Source: Bacteroidota bacterium
Lineage (GTDB): Bacteria; Bacteroidota; Ignavibacteria; UBA10030
Length of the DNA: 64,000 bases
NCBI GenBank assembly: GCA_021813905.1
Contig: JAKAJH010000002.1
Coordinates: 1 to 64,000, forward strand
Direction of reading: 5' to 3'
The notes under the pieces are model-generated. The model did no database searches. It was given only the letters and a program-made list of their open reading frames with translations, and was not told the origin of the DNA. Every line of letters begins with the position of its first letter. Position 1 is the first letter of the stretch. The translations under genes and the position numbers were made by a program. Below, in pieces: positions 34,974-44,414 of this stretch.

Positions 34974-36305
34974 TCAGGACGGATCTTCGTCGGCGTCCTC
35001 ATCCGGCGGTGGAATGATCCGTTTGATACGCACGGTCTCAACGGCATTTTCCACGACCTTTTCAGTCGTCAGGTCAAGGGTGTTCGCATGCAGCGTTTCG
35101 CCCACGCGGGGAATATGGCCCAACTGCTCGATGATGAATCCGCCGATGGACCGGATATCCATGGGCGACAGCTCGGTGTTCATCAGTCGCTCGACGTCAT
35201 TCGTCGTCACGCTTCCGTCGACGACATACTCGTCGTCGGAGATCCGGACGACCTCGGGCGTTTCGCGGTCGTACTCATCCTGGATCGTGCCCACGAGTTC
35301 TTCGAGCACATTCTCGAGTGTGACCAGTCCCGCGGTGCCGCCGTATTCGTCGGCGAGAACGATCATGTGCGTCTTTTTCTGGAGAATGGTCTCCAGGGTC
35401 TTTTCCAGCGTCGCGGTTTCCGGCAGCACAACGGCGTCCCGGATGACGGCATTCAGCGTAAAGCCGGGTTGCAGATGCCGGTCCTGTTTGAAGATATCCT
35501 TTGTGACAACGATGCCCACGATGTTGTCAATGGTGTCCTTAAAGACGGGATATCGTGAAAACTTGTTGGTGCGCATGACGGCGATGCTCTCGGCCGGCGG
35601 GGCCGCGAGGGAAAGCGCCACCATTTCCTTTCTCGGCGTCATCACATGGCGGGCCTGTTTCCGGTGGAAGTCCATCGCGTTCAGGACGACGGCGCGGCTG
35701 ATCGGAGAAACGCCGGGTTCGCTTGCCAGAATGAGGCGGAGCTCTTCTTCCGAATGACGCATTTCCGTATCGCTGGCCGGTTGAATCCCGATCAGCCGGA
35801 GGACGCTATTGGCGACCGTGTTCAGCGCGACGATGAACGGCCGGAAGACGAAGAAGAAGATTCGGAGCGGAGAGGCAACCAGAAGCGTCGTGCCGAAGGT
35901 TTTCTGAATGGCGATCGATTTCGGCGCCAGTTCTCCCAGCACAATGTGCAGGAACGTGATCGCGGAGAACGCAACGATCAGGGAAACGCCCTGCACCACC
36001 TGCGGACTGATGACGCCGACGGCGGCAAGCCACGGTTCAATCATGCGGGCAACCACCGGTTCGCCAATCCAGCCCAGGGCCAGGCTGGTCATCGTGATGC
36101 CGAGCTGGGTGGCCGACAGGTAGGCATCGAGGTGGGTGACGATCTCTCTTGCCAGTTTGGCCCGGAAGTTGCCCCGCTGTGCCAGCGGTTCGATCTGCGT
36201 CATCCGGATCTTCACGATGGCGAATTCCGCCGCCACGAAGAACCCGTTCAGCAGAACAAAGAGCAGCACGAACAGGATGTCCGCGAGGATCTCCCAGAAA
36301 CTCAT
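34974..36305 (-). CDS. CNNM/CorC-HlyC family transporter (hemolysin-type, CBS domains)
   Basis: This 443-residue protein has an N-terminal CNNM (DUF21) membrane domain with three to four helices, including FVLLNGFFVAAEFAIVK and HIVLGELAPKSIAI. A CBS pair (about 205-330) with the motif DEYGGTAGLVTLENVLEELVG and a CorC_HlyC FAD-like domain (about 345-430) follow. Members export Mg2+ or Co2+ or sense divalent cations. It sits at the 5' end of the amylase-MFS-DUF72-nth run (36-bp gap) and 121 bp after the helicase gene. Confidence 0.92.
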   Translation of the reverse strand: MSFWEILADILFVLLFVLLNGFFVAAEFAIVKIRMTQIEPLAQRGNFRAKLAREIVTHLDAYLSATQLGITMTSLALGWIGEPVVARMIEPWLAAVGVISPQVVQGVSLIVAFSAITFLHIVLGELAPKSIAIQKTFGTTLLVASPLRIFFFVFRPFIVALNTVANSVLRLIGIQPASDTEMRHSEEELRLILASEPGVSPISRAVVLNAMDFHRKQARHVMTPRKEMVALSLAAPPAESIAVMRTNKFSRYPVFKDTIDNIVGIVVTKDIFKQDRHLQPGFTLNAVIRDAVVLPETATLEKTLETILQKKTHMIVLADEYGGTAGLVTLENVLEELVGTIQDEYDRETPEVVRISDDEYVVDGSVTTNDVERLMNTELSPMDIRSIGGFIIEQLGHIPRVGETLHANTLDLTTEKVVENAVETVRIKRIIPPPDEDADEDPS

Positions 36306-36426
36306 TCCTTCCGTCTCCGCATTGGGGGAGAAATATAGGGGGAAATGCCTAGCGGTTCAAGGAAACGCGGGATTTCAGCGCGAAAGCGCCAGCCGCATCA
36401 TTCCGGGAGGATGGATATGCTGCGAC

Positions 36427-39294
36427 TCAGCGGCGGACCTGTTCGGAGATCCAGCCCAGGTACGATTCGAGTCGTCCGAGGAAGTTGAGATAGGCCGTCG
36501 ACCAGTCTACCGGATTGGCCGGCTGCGTCTTGCCGAGAAGATCCTGGAATACTTTTGATACCTCGACGGCGATTTTCTGTTTGCCTTCTTCCATGACCGC
36601 GCGGACATCCGCGGAGTAGAACGCACGCAGGTTGCGGATCTCCTGCCGCACGCGCGCCTCAGGGCCCGTGTGCGCGAACACGGTCACTTCCGTCTTGTTA
36701 CCACCGGAGGATTCGTAGATGAGAAGATTCCACTTCTCCATCACCTCGCGGAAGTGCTTCTCATTCTCGCAGAGCGTCCACGGAAGTTTCCCCATGGCAT
36801 CTTCGGTCTCGAACGTGCTGCGGAACAGCAGATCGCCGCCGACGAATTGCGAAAGGAGGTTGATGTCGGTGCGCTCGCCAAGCACCCGCATCACGCCGAG
36901 ATAGGTTTCCCGCTCGAAGTCACGGCCGGCGGCAACCGGTCTTCCTTCCCGCTGGCGATTCAGCATCTTGAGCTTCAGTTTCAGCTCGGCATCTTGGGTT
37001 TGGGGTGCTGCGGTTTCGCCGGCGGGAGGCAGCACGGTTTCCCGTTCGCCCAGCGCCATCAGCTTCGTTCGCTTCGCAAGATCCAGCTCGTCGAACTTCT
37101 TCACCGCCGCTGCGAACGACGGATCCTTTTCGTCGGCCTCGGCCTGAAGAAGCATCAGGAGCCGGACGAAAAGCCGGTCCTTGTAGAGCGTCTTGAAGTG
37201 CTTCATATCGGCCAGGATGTACAGGTCTTCACCCACGCACGAGAACACGGTATTGAAGAGCCGCGCAATGCGGTGTTCGCCGATCTTCCTGTCGTCGATG
37301 GCGCGGACGGTGTAGTCCGCCCCGGCCATGGTCGTATCGAAAATGATCGCCTTCTTCCGCATGTTCGCAAAGCTGGCCGGCGTGCCCACTTGCACATTCT
37401 CGATAGCCTGCAGACGGAGCCACAGCTTCGTAAAGAGGGTCGGACCGGTGAACGGCGCGATGATGCCCACGTCCCCGCTGTGGCGTCCGGGCTCCATGAG
37501 CGCGTGTTTCACGCATTCGATCGTCCGGCGCGTCTGAAGCTCGTTGTACGGAAGGATCCGTTTCCGCCCCACGTATTGCTTGCAGCGCCCATTCAGAGAC
37601 GACGTGTCAATGAAGAAGATACGTCCTTTGGCGGCCGGCGTGACAAAGACATTGATCTTGTCGTCGTACAGCACCGATCCGGCGAACAGGGAAAGCTTTG
37701 GTGTCGTGGCAAAGTGAGACGCCAGGAGAATACAACACTCGCTGTGCTGCTCGGTCCAGTCGAAGAGGCGGTGAAGCTCCTCCGTTCCTGCCACAAAAAG
37801 GAAGATGTCTCGCTGGAGCCATTTCTGCGCCAGCTCGTTGTTCGTGACGGATTCGGGCTGCGCCAGGAACGGATCGCCGGCGAGGACCAGCTTTTCCCGC
37901 GCCAGTCCCGCCAGGGCCGCGAGCGTCGGCATGTTCACCGACTGGACGTCGTCCACCAGCACGAGGTCGAAATGCTGGCTGCGGACCAGCGGATCGAGGA
38001 ACGCCGTGGTGACGCTCGTGGCAATGTACTGCTTCCCGTGGAGCAGCGCCGGCTCGTCGACCGCGATGAACGCATCGACCGCCTGCGTGACTTTTTCGAG
38101 CCCGCCCAGTTCGTCCATCCGCTTGACCGTGGCACGGAATTCCTTCATTTCGTCGGCGGGGATCGGGGCGGACTGCTCGGACCGCACGATCTCGTCCGTC
38201 AGTGCCTGCTGGAGCGCGGTCAGGCGCTTATGCTGTTGCTGCCGTTCGCCGAGCTGCTTTTGGGCGGCTTCGACGTCGTCACGCGAGAATCCTTTCTTGA
38301 GCCGCTCGAGCACCGAGGCATCCTCGAAGCGGCCGATCGCTTCGGTCAGTTGCGAGATGTCCTTGTAGACGGAGTCCGCCTGCCGTTTGGTTTCGGACAG
38401 CCGGACGCGCATCTCGCTGATCCGCAGGTAGTAATCCTCATGGAGGATCTGCCGCAACTTGATGCTCCAGTAGGTCCGCAGGAGGGCGACGCGCTCCTGG
38501 AAGACTTTGCGTTTCTCTTCCCGCGCGGATTCCACCTGATGATCGAAGGAGTACGGTCGGATCGCTTCCGCGAGCGTCAGCGACGGCAGATCCACGCGGG
38601 CGGTGACCTTCTCCATCTTCACGCCGATGGCCGTTCCCACTTCGACGGTCTTCGTCAGCATCTCGTCGACGTTGTCGTTTCCGGGGGCGACGAAGAGGAC
38701 GCGTTTGCCCGCCTTGAGATACGCCGCTGCCGTGACCGCGAGCGTGTACGTCTTTCCGGAGCGCCGGGGTCCCCACAACAGCGAAACTCTGTTCCGGAGG
38801 ATCCTGGTGACTGCGGCGATCTGGTCCGGCGGGGTTGACGGGATCTGCGGAGGCTGAATATCGGTGTCATGCCTGTTATCCGCACCGGCGGGATCGAAGA
38901 GCGCGCGGATCAGGTCCGCATGTTCGTCGAGCTGCTGCAATTCGCCGATCACCGGGCTCAACTGGCGCTGATAGTCCCAGTGGCAGGTGATCTCCGGGAG
39001 CAGCGGGCCGAAATCGCGGGGGAGGGCGATCGTGAGGAACTGATTGTCGATGGTGATGACATTGCCCTCGACCGCGATCGTTTCGGCGCGACCGATCGAG
39101 AGCGTGGCGCGCTCCGTTGTCGGAAGCAGAAGTTCTTCGGGGAGTTCGAACCGGTAGTAGGTGTATCCGGCGAAGGCACCCACCCGGCGACCGCTGAACA
39201 GCGTCACGTCGCGTCGTGCGGCCGTGAGCTGGTCCAGCTCGCCCTGCAGGGCTCTGGCAAGAGAGGAAAGCAGTGATTCATCCGGCCCGGTCAT
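36427..39294 (-). CDS. Divergent SF1 (Upf1/DNA2-like) helicase-fold protein
   Basis: This 956-residue protein has an intact Walker A, GPRRSGKT (about 175-182), a long coiled-coil insertion (about 250-400), and Walker B as VLVDDVQS where helicases of this type have DEAQ. A motif III-like KLVLAGDPFLAQP follows. The second RecA domain is recognisable (ASHFATTPKLSLFAGSVLY, then NTVFSCVGEDLYILAD), but the usual Gln-Tyr-Arg and the motif VI arginine are not visible. ATPase or helicase activity is therefore uncertain. ATG 39294 is chosen because an AGGAGA box lies 7 nt upstream. It is divergent from the FN3-type gene. Confidence 0.75.
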   Translation of the reverse strand: MTGPDESLLSSLARALQGELDQLTAARRDVTLFSGRRVGAFAGYTYYRFELPEELLLPTTERATLSIGRAETIAVEGNVITIDNQFLTIALPRDFGPLLPEITCHWDYQRQLSPVIGELQQLDEHADLIRALFDPAGADNRHDTDIQPPQIPSTPPDQIAAVTRILRNRVSLLWGPRRSGKTYTLAVTAAAYLKAGKRVLFVAPGNDNVDEMLTKTVEVGTAIGVKMEKVTARVDLPSLTLAEAIRPYSFDHQVESAREEKRKVFQERVALLRTYWSIKLRQILHEDYYLRISEMRVRLSETKRQADSVYKDISQLTEAIGRFEDASVLERLKKGFSRDDVEAAQKQLGERQQQHKRLTALQQALTDEIVRSEQSAPIPADEMKEFRATVKRMDELGGLEKVTQAVDAFIAVDEPALLHGKQYIATSVTTAFLDPLVRSQHFDLVLVDDVQSVNMPTLAALAGLAREKLVLAGDPFLAQPESVTNNELAQKWLQRDIFLFVAGTEELHRLFDWTEQHSECCILLASHFATTPKLSLFAGSVLYDDKINVFVTPAAKGRIFFIDTSSLNGRCKQYVGRKRILPYNELQTRRTIECVKHALMEPGRHSGDVGIIAPFTGPTLFTKLWLRLQAIENVQVGTPASFANMRKKAIIFDTTMAGADYTVRAIDDRKIGEHRIARLFNTVFSCVGEDLYILADMKHFKTLYKDRLFVRLLMLLQAEADEKDPSFAAAVKKFDELDLAKRTKLMALGERETVLPPAGETAAPQTQDAELKLKLKMLNRQREGRPVAAGRDFERETYLGVMRVLGERTDINLLSQFVGGDLLFRSTFETEDAMGKLPWTLCENEKHFREVMEKWNLLIYESSGGNKTEVTVFAHTGPEARVRQEIRNLRAFYSADVRAVMEEGKQKIAVEVSKVFQDLLGKTQPANPVDWSTAYLNFLGRLESYLGWISEQVRR

Positions 39295-39389
39295 GCCGGT
39301 CTCCTGTGCGCATGGTACCGTCTGTGAACGTCGGGTGGCGCCGGAAAATACGATTATTCTGAAGAACTTCAAATGACCGAACGTGGCGC

Positions 39390-39418
39390 TTGCGTTTTGA
39401 CGGGGGAGCGTCTACATT
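39390..39418 (+). promoter_or_regulatory. Predicted promoter of the FN3-type lipoprotein gene
   Basis: TTGCGT (39390-39395), 17 bp, TACATT (39413-39418); predicted start near 39425, 22 nt before ATG 39447 with a GGGGGA box between. Confidence 0.55.
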
Positions 39419-39446
39419 GATGCGTGTTCACTCCGGGGGAAGTCGT

Positions 39447-40178
39447 ATGCGACTCAAAACGAGTTGTGCACTCCTGGCGTTCACCGCGGCCTTGGGCGTT
39501 TCCGACTGCCGGTTGCCTGAAGCGGATCGCATCGATCCGACAGGAACGACCGGACCCTCTCCCGTCCCCGCGGTCGATTCGTTGTCCACACCGTTTGTGC
39601 CGGCGCTGTGGTCCGACACCTTCACCGACGATTCTGTCACGCTGACGTGGTCCACGCTGCCGACCACCACCCGGCTTTGCGTTCTCGAGCGCTCGGACGA
39701 CGACACGCTCAACTTCCATGTGATCGCATCCCCGGCGACAGTCTCACGGTCATACGTGGACGTCGGGCTCAAGCAGATATTCGTACCGTACTATTACCGT
39801 CTGCAGATCGTCTACGATGACGGGGCGCGGACCTCCCGGGCGGTGTTCCGGCTGTATCTCGATCCCAAGCGGCCGATCTCGGTTCATCCGCTGCACCGGT
39901 CGGCGCAGTGTGTCGCCCTTCAGTGGATGTTCAAAGGAAATATCTGTCAGGCATTCTCAATAACGCGAACTCAGGATGAAGGACCGCCGGCCGTGCTGGC
40001 AACCGTCCCGGCCGGAACGCGGATGTTCACCGACAGCACGCTCGAGACGCGATCCGCGTATACCTACCGGATCACCGCGCTGACCAAATCACAGGCCGGT
40101 CCGCCCTCACTCCCGCTGACAATCGGTTATGTGGAAGATCCTGTGTCGGGTGTGACCGAATGGCGACGCATCGATTAA
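39447..40178 (+). CDS. Secreted protein with two fibronectin type III-like repeats, probable lipoprotein
   Basis: This 243-residue protein has a hydrophobic leader ending near a Cys (GVSDC), a tolerable lipobox. A Pro/Thr-rich linker follows, then two FN3-like units: one with VTLTWSTLP...YYYRLQIVYDDG (about 60-130), one with CVALQWMF...SAYTYRITALTKSQ (about 155-225). The Trp and Tyr-x-Tyr-x-hydrophobic positions are those of FN3 strands. No enzymatic domain is visible; a binding or adhesion role at the cell envelope is inferred. ATG 39447 is chosen from the ribosome-binding site and predicted promoter. Confidence 0.7.
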   Translation: MRLKTSCALLAFTAALGVSDCRLPEADRIDPTGTTGPSPVPAVDSLSTPFVPALWSDTFTDDSVTLTWSTLPTTTRLCVLERSDDDTLNFHVIASPATVSRSYVDVGLKQIFVPYYYRLQIVYDDGARTSRAVFRLYLDPKRPISVHPLHRSAQCVALQWMFKGNICQAFSITRTQDEGPPAVLATVPAGTRMFTDSTLETRSAYTYRITALTKSQAGPPSLPLTIGYVEDPVSGVTEWRRID

Positions 40179-40200
40179 TGCAGCGATGCGGAGAGAACGG

Positions 40201-40226
40201 CACGGGCGGCTCATTGGCCGCCCGTT
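40201..40226 (+). terminator. GC-rich hairpin between convergent genes
   Basis: ACGGGCGGC (40202-40210) pairs with GCCGCCCGT (40217-40225). It lacks a T-run but sits between two converging genes. Confidence 0.5.
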
Positions 40227-40275
40227 GTGGTGTACTGAGGAAAGGGTACGCCGGGACCACCGCCGGCACGGTTCA

Positions 40276-41988
40276 TCAGAACGGTCGGTTCACGCGGAGG
40301 ATGAACTGAACCGGAGCGGCGACGTCCGTCCGCCATGCCACGCCGATGCGGAAGGATCCGGTGCGATTCGAGAGCGCAATGCCGACGTCATGTCGGAATT
40401 CCTTCCATGTCACCCCGTCGAATCCTTCGTTCGGATCGAGCCGCGTCGGCACGCTGCGCGTGAAGCCCGCATCGCTCAACAGCAGGAAGTTGAAGTGCCG
40501 GAACAGCCATGTCGGCCAGAACTCCAGGTCATCGAGGGCCGCCCCGTTCAGCACCAGCTCGGCGTTCATGAGCAGCATCCGGTTGCGGGGCTGTGAGTTG
40601 CGGGGCTGTGAGTTGCGGGGCTGTGACTTGAACGGAAACGCGTTCAGCGTGCCCAATCCCCCCATATCGAACACCCGCTGCTGCGGCAGCACGCCCGACG
40701 CCGAACCGCCCCGCACGCGGATGTTGAAATTCTCATACCGTCCCAGCGGCTGGAAGCGCCGAAGATCCAGGATGTATCGGTCGAATTCCGCATCGCCGCC
40801 GTAGGACCGTTTGGCAAATTCCGCTGTCGCCGTGATATTCCAGCCTTCGTCGCCGCCGGAGTAGCGTGTCACCGTATTCAACCCGAGTGATCCCGTGATG
40901 TTGTGGATCCGGTCCGGTTGGATGGCCGGGTTGACACGAAATCGCTTGTCGCCGCCGAAGAGTGCCCAGTCCACTTTGTTGCTCAGGGAATCGTACCGGT
41001 CCGCGCTGTACGCAACGCTTGCCTCGCTCCTGAAATTGTCCCGCGCCGAATAGTAGGCCACGTGCACGGTGTATCCTTCCCGCTTGAAGTAGTCCCGGAA
41101 GTCTTCGTGCATCAGCAGCGCCGCCAGCGTGTTTTCCATCGGATGGATAATCCACTGATCCTTTGTGTCGGTGAGGCTGTAGCCTTCCACGCCCAATTCC
41201 AGCAGCTCGTGTCCGTCCGAATTCCGCAGCGCGAACTGACGCGCCAGGCCGAGGTTCCCGCGCCACGCGTGAGACTTGAAGCCATAGCCGACAGAGCCAT
41301 ACGCGTTCCAGTGCCGCTGGCCCTCCCAGTAGTATTTCTTTTCCGTGCCGAGCCCCAGGAAGAGACCTTCGACGCGGTTGTACCGGAAAAGGACATTCTC
41401 GTAGGACGTGGATTCGGTCAGCCAGGGCACGTCGAAGGAGGTGGCTCCGTGGGTGAAGCGACGCCGCGGCTCGCGATAGCGGGTGGACTGCGCGCTCGTC
41501 CGGTCTTCGTACCCTTCGATCGTGGCGCCATCATCTTTGATGATATCGCCGTTGATCACGCGCGCATTACCGGTGATCACCCCGCGGTCACGCACGCGAA
41601 GATTCCCGCCCACCACCACGACGTCGCCGTCCACTTTACCGGCAACGGTCAGGTCGGCGCCTTTCACGACAATATTTCCGTTGACCACTTCCGAGTCCGC
41701 AACGAGCGTCGCGGTGGAATAGGTGTGCGTATCGCTCTCCGATTCAAGATCCTCCCAGTCGACCGCCTGACGCACTCGCCGTTGCGACGTGTCCTGCACC
41801 GACGCGTCATCCTCTACGCGGGCATCCCAACGCTGCGTAAAGCGATTTACGAAGCGCTCAACCTCGGTGCCGATGCGATCCCCGATATCCTTCGCACGCT
41901 TCTCGCGCTGATCGTCCTGCGCGGAAGCGGTCAGCACGATGGTCGACGCAGCGAGAATGATCAGTCCAAAAGACCTGTTTGTTTTCAT
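40276..41988 (-). CDS. Outer-membrane protein: bactofilin-like repeat segment plus beta-barrel
   Basis: This 570-residue protein has a signal peptide (about 1-23, ending Ser-Ala-Gln) and a charged region. A polymer-like beta-helix segment follows (about 95-160) with hexad repeats such as VNGNIVVKGADLTVAGKV and GDVVVVGGNLRVRDRG. A long C-terminal part ending VNRPF with many antiparallel strands resembles a BamA/Omp85-like or DUF5686-like barrel. A Ser-Gln-Pro-Arg-Asn repeat (three copies) lies in one late loop. It may shape or decorate the envelope; no substrate can be assigned. Confidence 0.72.
   Translation of the reverse strand: MKTNRSFGLIILAASTIVLTASAQDDQREKRAKDIGDRIGTEVERFVNRFTQRWDARVEDDASVQDTSQRRVRQAVDWEDLESESDTHTYSTATLVADSEVVNGNIVVKGADLTVAGKVDGDVVVVGGNLRVRDRGVITGNARVINGDIIKDDGATIEGYEDRTSAQSTRYREPRRRFTHGATSFDVPWLTESTSYENVLFRYNRVEGLFLGLGTEKKYYWEGQRHWNAYGSVGYGFKSHAWRGNLGLARQFALRNSDGHELLELGVEGYSLTDTKDQWIIHPMENTLAALLMHEDFRDYFKREGYTVHVAYYSARDNFRSEASVAYSADRYDSLSNKVDWALFGGDKRFRVNPAIQPDRIHNITGSLGLNTVTRYSGGDEGWNITATAEFAKRSYGGDAEFDRYILDLRRFQPLGRYENFNIRVRGGSASGVLPQQRVFDMGGLGTLNAFPFKSQPRNSQPRNSQPRNRMLLMNAELVLNGAALDDLEFWPTWLFRHFNFLLLSDAGFTRSVPTRLDPNEGFDGVTWKEFRHDVGIALSNRTGSFRIGVAWRTDVAAPVQFILRVNRPF
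40582..40626 (-). repeat. Three perfect 15-bp tandem repeats in the barrel gene
   Basis: The plus-strand unit GTTGCGGGGCTGTGA occurs three times head to tail and encodes Ser-Gln-Pro-Arg-Asn on the minus strand. Copy-number change would keep the reading frame. Confidence 0.9.
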
Positions 41989-42135
41989 GGTGTCACCTCG
42001 AAAGACTTGGAGACTCCCCCCAGTTGGTTACGCCCGGATATCCAAAAAGGTTGCGAATCCGCACGGAACAGGGCGTTCCGCTTCTCCTCGACCCGAAATT
42101 TCGCTATATTCAGCGAGTTGAACGGAGGATCCGTA

Positions 42136-42852
42136 ATGCAGCTGGCGATCAATATCGATCATATCGCGACGCTTCGAAACGCCCGGGGCGGCACGTTTCC
42201 CGACCCGGTTGAAGCGGCACGCATTTGCGAGCTTGCCGGCGCGATCGGAATTGTATGCCATCTGCGCGAAGACCGGCGCCACATTCGCGACCTCGATGTC
42301 GCGCGCCTCCGCGAATCCCTCACGTCAAAGCTCGACCTGGAAATGGCGGCGACCGACGAGATCGTCGGCATTGCGCTGCGCACGAAGCCCGATCTCGTCA
42401 CCCTCGTTCCCGAGCGGCGTCAGGAGCTGACCACCGAAGGCGGTCTGGATGTCGTCGCGCAGCAGTCGCGGCTCGCGGACGTCGTTCGCCGATTCCGCGA
42501 TGCCGGCATTGCCGTCAGTCTCTTCGTCGATCCGGTGCGCGACCAGATCCGCGCTGCGCACGAGATCGGCAGTCATATGGTGGAGTTGCACACCGGCGAG
42601 TACGCTGACGCGCCCACCCCGGATGAGCGGCGGCGTCAGTTCGACCGCATTCGCGAAAGCGCGGCTTTCGGAAAATCGCTTGGCCTCGGCGTCAATGCCG
42701 GTCACGGACTGAACTACGAGAACGTCACGCCCGTCGCCCGACTCGCCGATATTGACGAGATGAGCATCGGCTATGCCGTCATTGTCCGGGCGTTGTTTGT
42801 CGGACTGGAGCAGGCTGTTCGCGAGATGAAGACCCTGATCGGGGGGCGTTGA
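42136..42852 (+). CDS. pdxJ: Pyridoxine 5'-phosphate synthase
   Basis: PdxJ condenses 1-deoxyxylulose-5-phosphate with 3-amino-2-oxopropyl phosphate to pyridoxine 5'-phosphate. The 238-residue TIM barrel begins LAINIDHIATLRNARGG and shows HLREDRRHIRD, LDLEMA, VSLFVDP and GLGVNAGHGLNYEN. A GGAGG box precedes ATG 42136; the much longer open frame upstream is antisense to the barrel gene and is not coding. A possible promoter, TTCTCC-17 bp-TATATT (42082-42110), starts transcription about 19 nt before the ATG. Confidence 0.97.
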   Translation: MQLAINIDHIATLRNARGGTFPDPVEAARICELAGAIGIVCHLREDRRHIRDLDVARLRESLTSKLDLEMAATDEIVGIALRTKPDLVTLVPERRQELTTEGGLDVVAQQSRLADVVRRFRDAGIAVSLFVDPVRDQIRAAHEIGSHMVELHTGEYADAPTPDERRRQFDRIRESAAFGKSLGLGVNAGHGLNYENVTPVARLADIDEMSIGYAVIVRALFVGLEQAVREMKTLIGGR

Positions 42853-42861
42853 ACACCGCGC

Positions 42862-43857
42862 TTACGAACCGCCCGTCCGGAGCGCCTCCTCCAGCACCCG
42901 CTGATTCGCCAACCCCTCTTCCCCCGGCACCGGGAGCGGCGTCCCGTCGAGGATCGCCGCGGAAAATCTCGTGATCTCTTCTTCGTAGAGATTGTGCACG
43001 ACGACCGGCTCGCGTGTCCGGTCTCCCCGCTCGCCGTTAATCCCTGTAACGATCTCCAGTTCCGTCGAAATCCCGCTTCGCGTGAAATCCTCCGCCGACA
43101 GCGTTCCCTCCGTACCGATCACTTCCAGGAATGACCGGCGGTACGGCGCCTCGTACGAGGTCACGATCGTCGCCAGCACGCCCCCGGAAAAGCGCAGGGA
43201 GAGCTGTGCGGTTGATTCGGTTCGCGTCGCTGTCGGCGTCGGCTCGAGATGCGCCCGCACCGACGTTACCTCGTCGTCCAGCAGGAACCGGATCGTATCC
43301 AGGCAGTGAACGGCGATGTCGAACAGGGGTCCGCCGCCCGCCGCCTTCCGGTCGAACAGCCACCCGCGTTTCGAGAGCCGCGCATCATAGACGAACTCCG
43401 AGCGCACCATACGCACCGGCCCGATCCGGCCACTACGGATCAGTTCTTTCATGCGCGTCACCACCGGTGACAGGCGCACCATGTGGCCTACCATCAGCTT
43501 CACGCCGGTATCGCGGCAGGCACGGATCATCGTTTCTGCTTCGGCAACATTCATGGCCATCGGTTTTTCCACGAGGACATGCTTGCCTGCCCCGGCGGCG
43601 ATGAGCGTCTCCGGCGCATGCGCGACGTTGGCCGATCCGATGAAGACCGCATCGACATCCCGGCATGCCACGAGAGCTTCGGGCGAACTGAACGCCTGCG
43701 GAACGCCGAGTCTCCGCGCGGCGTCCTGCGCTGCCTCCGGTGATCGTTTCTGGACGGCAACGAGTTCGGAGTTGCGCGATTGCTGGATGGCGGGCGCGAT
43801 GGCCCGTTCGGCGAATAATCCGAGCCCGAGAATGCCGAAGCGAATCCGATCGTTCAT
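42862..43857 (-). CDS. Gfo/Idh/MocA family NAD(P)-dependent oxidoreductase
   Basis: This 331-residue enzyme has an N-terminal Rossmann fold (FGILGLGLFAERAIAPAI, about 7-24), the family motif EKPMAMN (about 97-103) whose Lys is catalytic, and a GGGPLFDIAVHCLDT block (about 174-188) with the conserved His. Family members oxidise or reduce sugars and cyclitols, or reduce biliverdin; the substrate here is not predictable. It is convergent with pdxJ (9-bp gap) and divergent from the small membrane-protein gene. Confidence 0.9.
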   Translation of the reverse strand: MNDRIRFGILGLGLFAERAIAPAIQQSRNSELVAVQKRSPEAAQDAARRLGVPQAFSSPEALVACRDVDAVFIGSANVAHAPETLIAAGAGKHVLVEKPMAMNVAEAETMIRACRDTGVKLMVGHMVRLSPVVTRMKELIRSGRIGPVRMVRSEFVYDARLSKRGWLFDRKAAGGGPLFDIAVHCLDTIRFLLDDEVTSVRAHLEPTPTATRTESTAQLSLRFSGGVLATIVTSYEAPYRRSFLEVIGTEGTLSAEDFTRSGISTELEIVTGINGERGDRTREPVVVHNLYEEEITRFSAAILDGTPLPVPGEEGLANQRVLEEALRTGGS

Positions 43858-43925
43858 ATCATTCCGTACGAATGTCGATTTTTGGCGCCAGTACGCGACA
43901 TCAGCGTCCGAGAGGCTGATTCTGC

Positions 43926-43954
43926 TTGCAATTCTGCGCGCCAGTGCCTATAGT
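43926..43954 (+). promoter_or_regulatory. Predicted promoter of the small membrane-protein gene
   Basis: TTGCAA (43926-43931), 17 bp, TATAGT (43949-43954); predicted start near 43961. Confidence 0.55.
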
Positions 43955-43973
43955 AGAAAGAGTGTCTCTTCGC

Positions 43974-44321
43974 ATGAATACCGCGTTTCGATACGCCGTG
44001 AACACTCTGATCCTGACGGTCTATCTGACCGTCGGCGTCGCCGGTTATTTGCAGCCGGTGCCGGTGTTTGGCGCGCTGGTGGAGCTTCTTCTGCGCGGTC
44101 CCCAGAATCCGCCGCAGGAGCATCCGGCCGTCTGGACGCAGCAGAAGCACATTCCTGCCGCCGAAAAGGTCAGTGTTCCGAATGCGGTTGTGGCGCCTGC
44201 CCCGATTCCTCCCCGGTGCGACCAGCCGGCGGTCCTTCAGTCTTCTTCGCTTCCATTCCCAACTCTCTTCAGCGGCTTTCGGGAATCATCGCCCCGTTCT
44301 CCGCCGCTGGCTCTGATCTGA
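43974..44321 (+). CDS. Small hypothetical protein with one N-terminal membrane segment
   Basis: This 115-residue product from ATG 43974 has a hydrophobic segment (about 9-26) that could be a signal anchor. A Pro/Ser-rich, low-complexity tail with no recognisable domain follows. Support is the good promoter just upstream and the lack of an overlapping gene. No clear ribosome-binding site is seen. It lies between divergent and convergent neighbours and is not obviously part of an operon. The coding assignment is tentative. Confidence 0.5.
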   Translation: MNTAFRYAVNTLILTVYLTVGVAGYLQPVPVFGALVELLLRGPQNPPQEHPAVWTQQKHIPAAEKVSVPNAVVAPAPIPPRCDQPAVLQSSSLPFPTLFSGFRESSPRSPPLALI

Positions 44322-44414
44322 CGGTCCTTTGATTCCGGGCGGTCCCGAGCGAGGGGCGACGCCCTTTTCATCCCCGGCGATTGACGCGTGAGGCTCAATT
44401 TATCGGGATGGCTG

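Noticed and set aside
36670-38838. 722-codon plus-strand frame under the helicase gene
   Set aside because: Antisense shadow of a recognisable helicase-fold protein; composition typical of complement frames in GC-rich DNA.
40903-42135. Long open frame upstream of and in frame with pdxJ
   Set aside because: It is antisense to the barrel gene; pdxJ has its own ribosome-binding site and conserved N-terminus at 42136.
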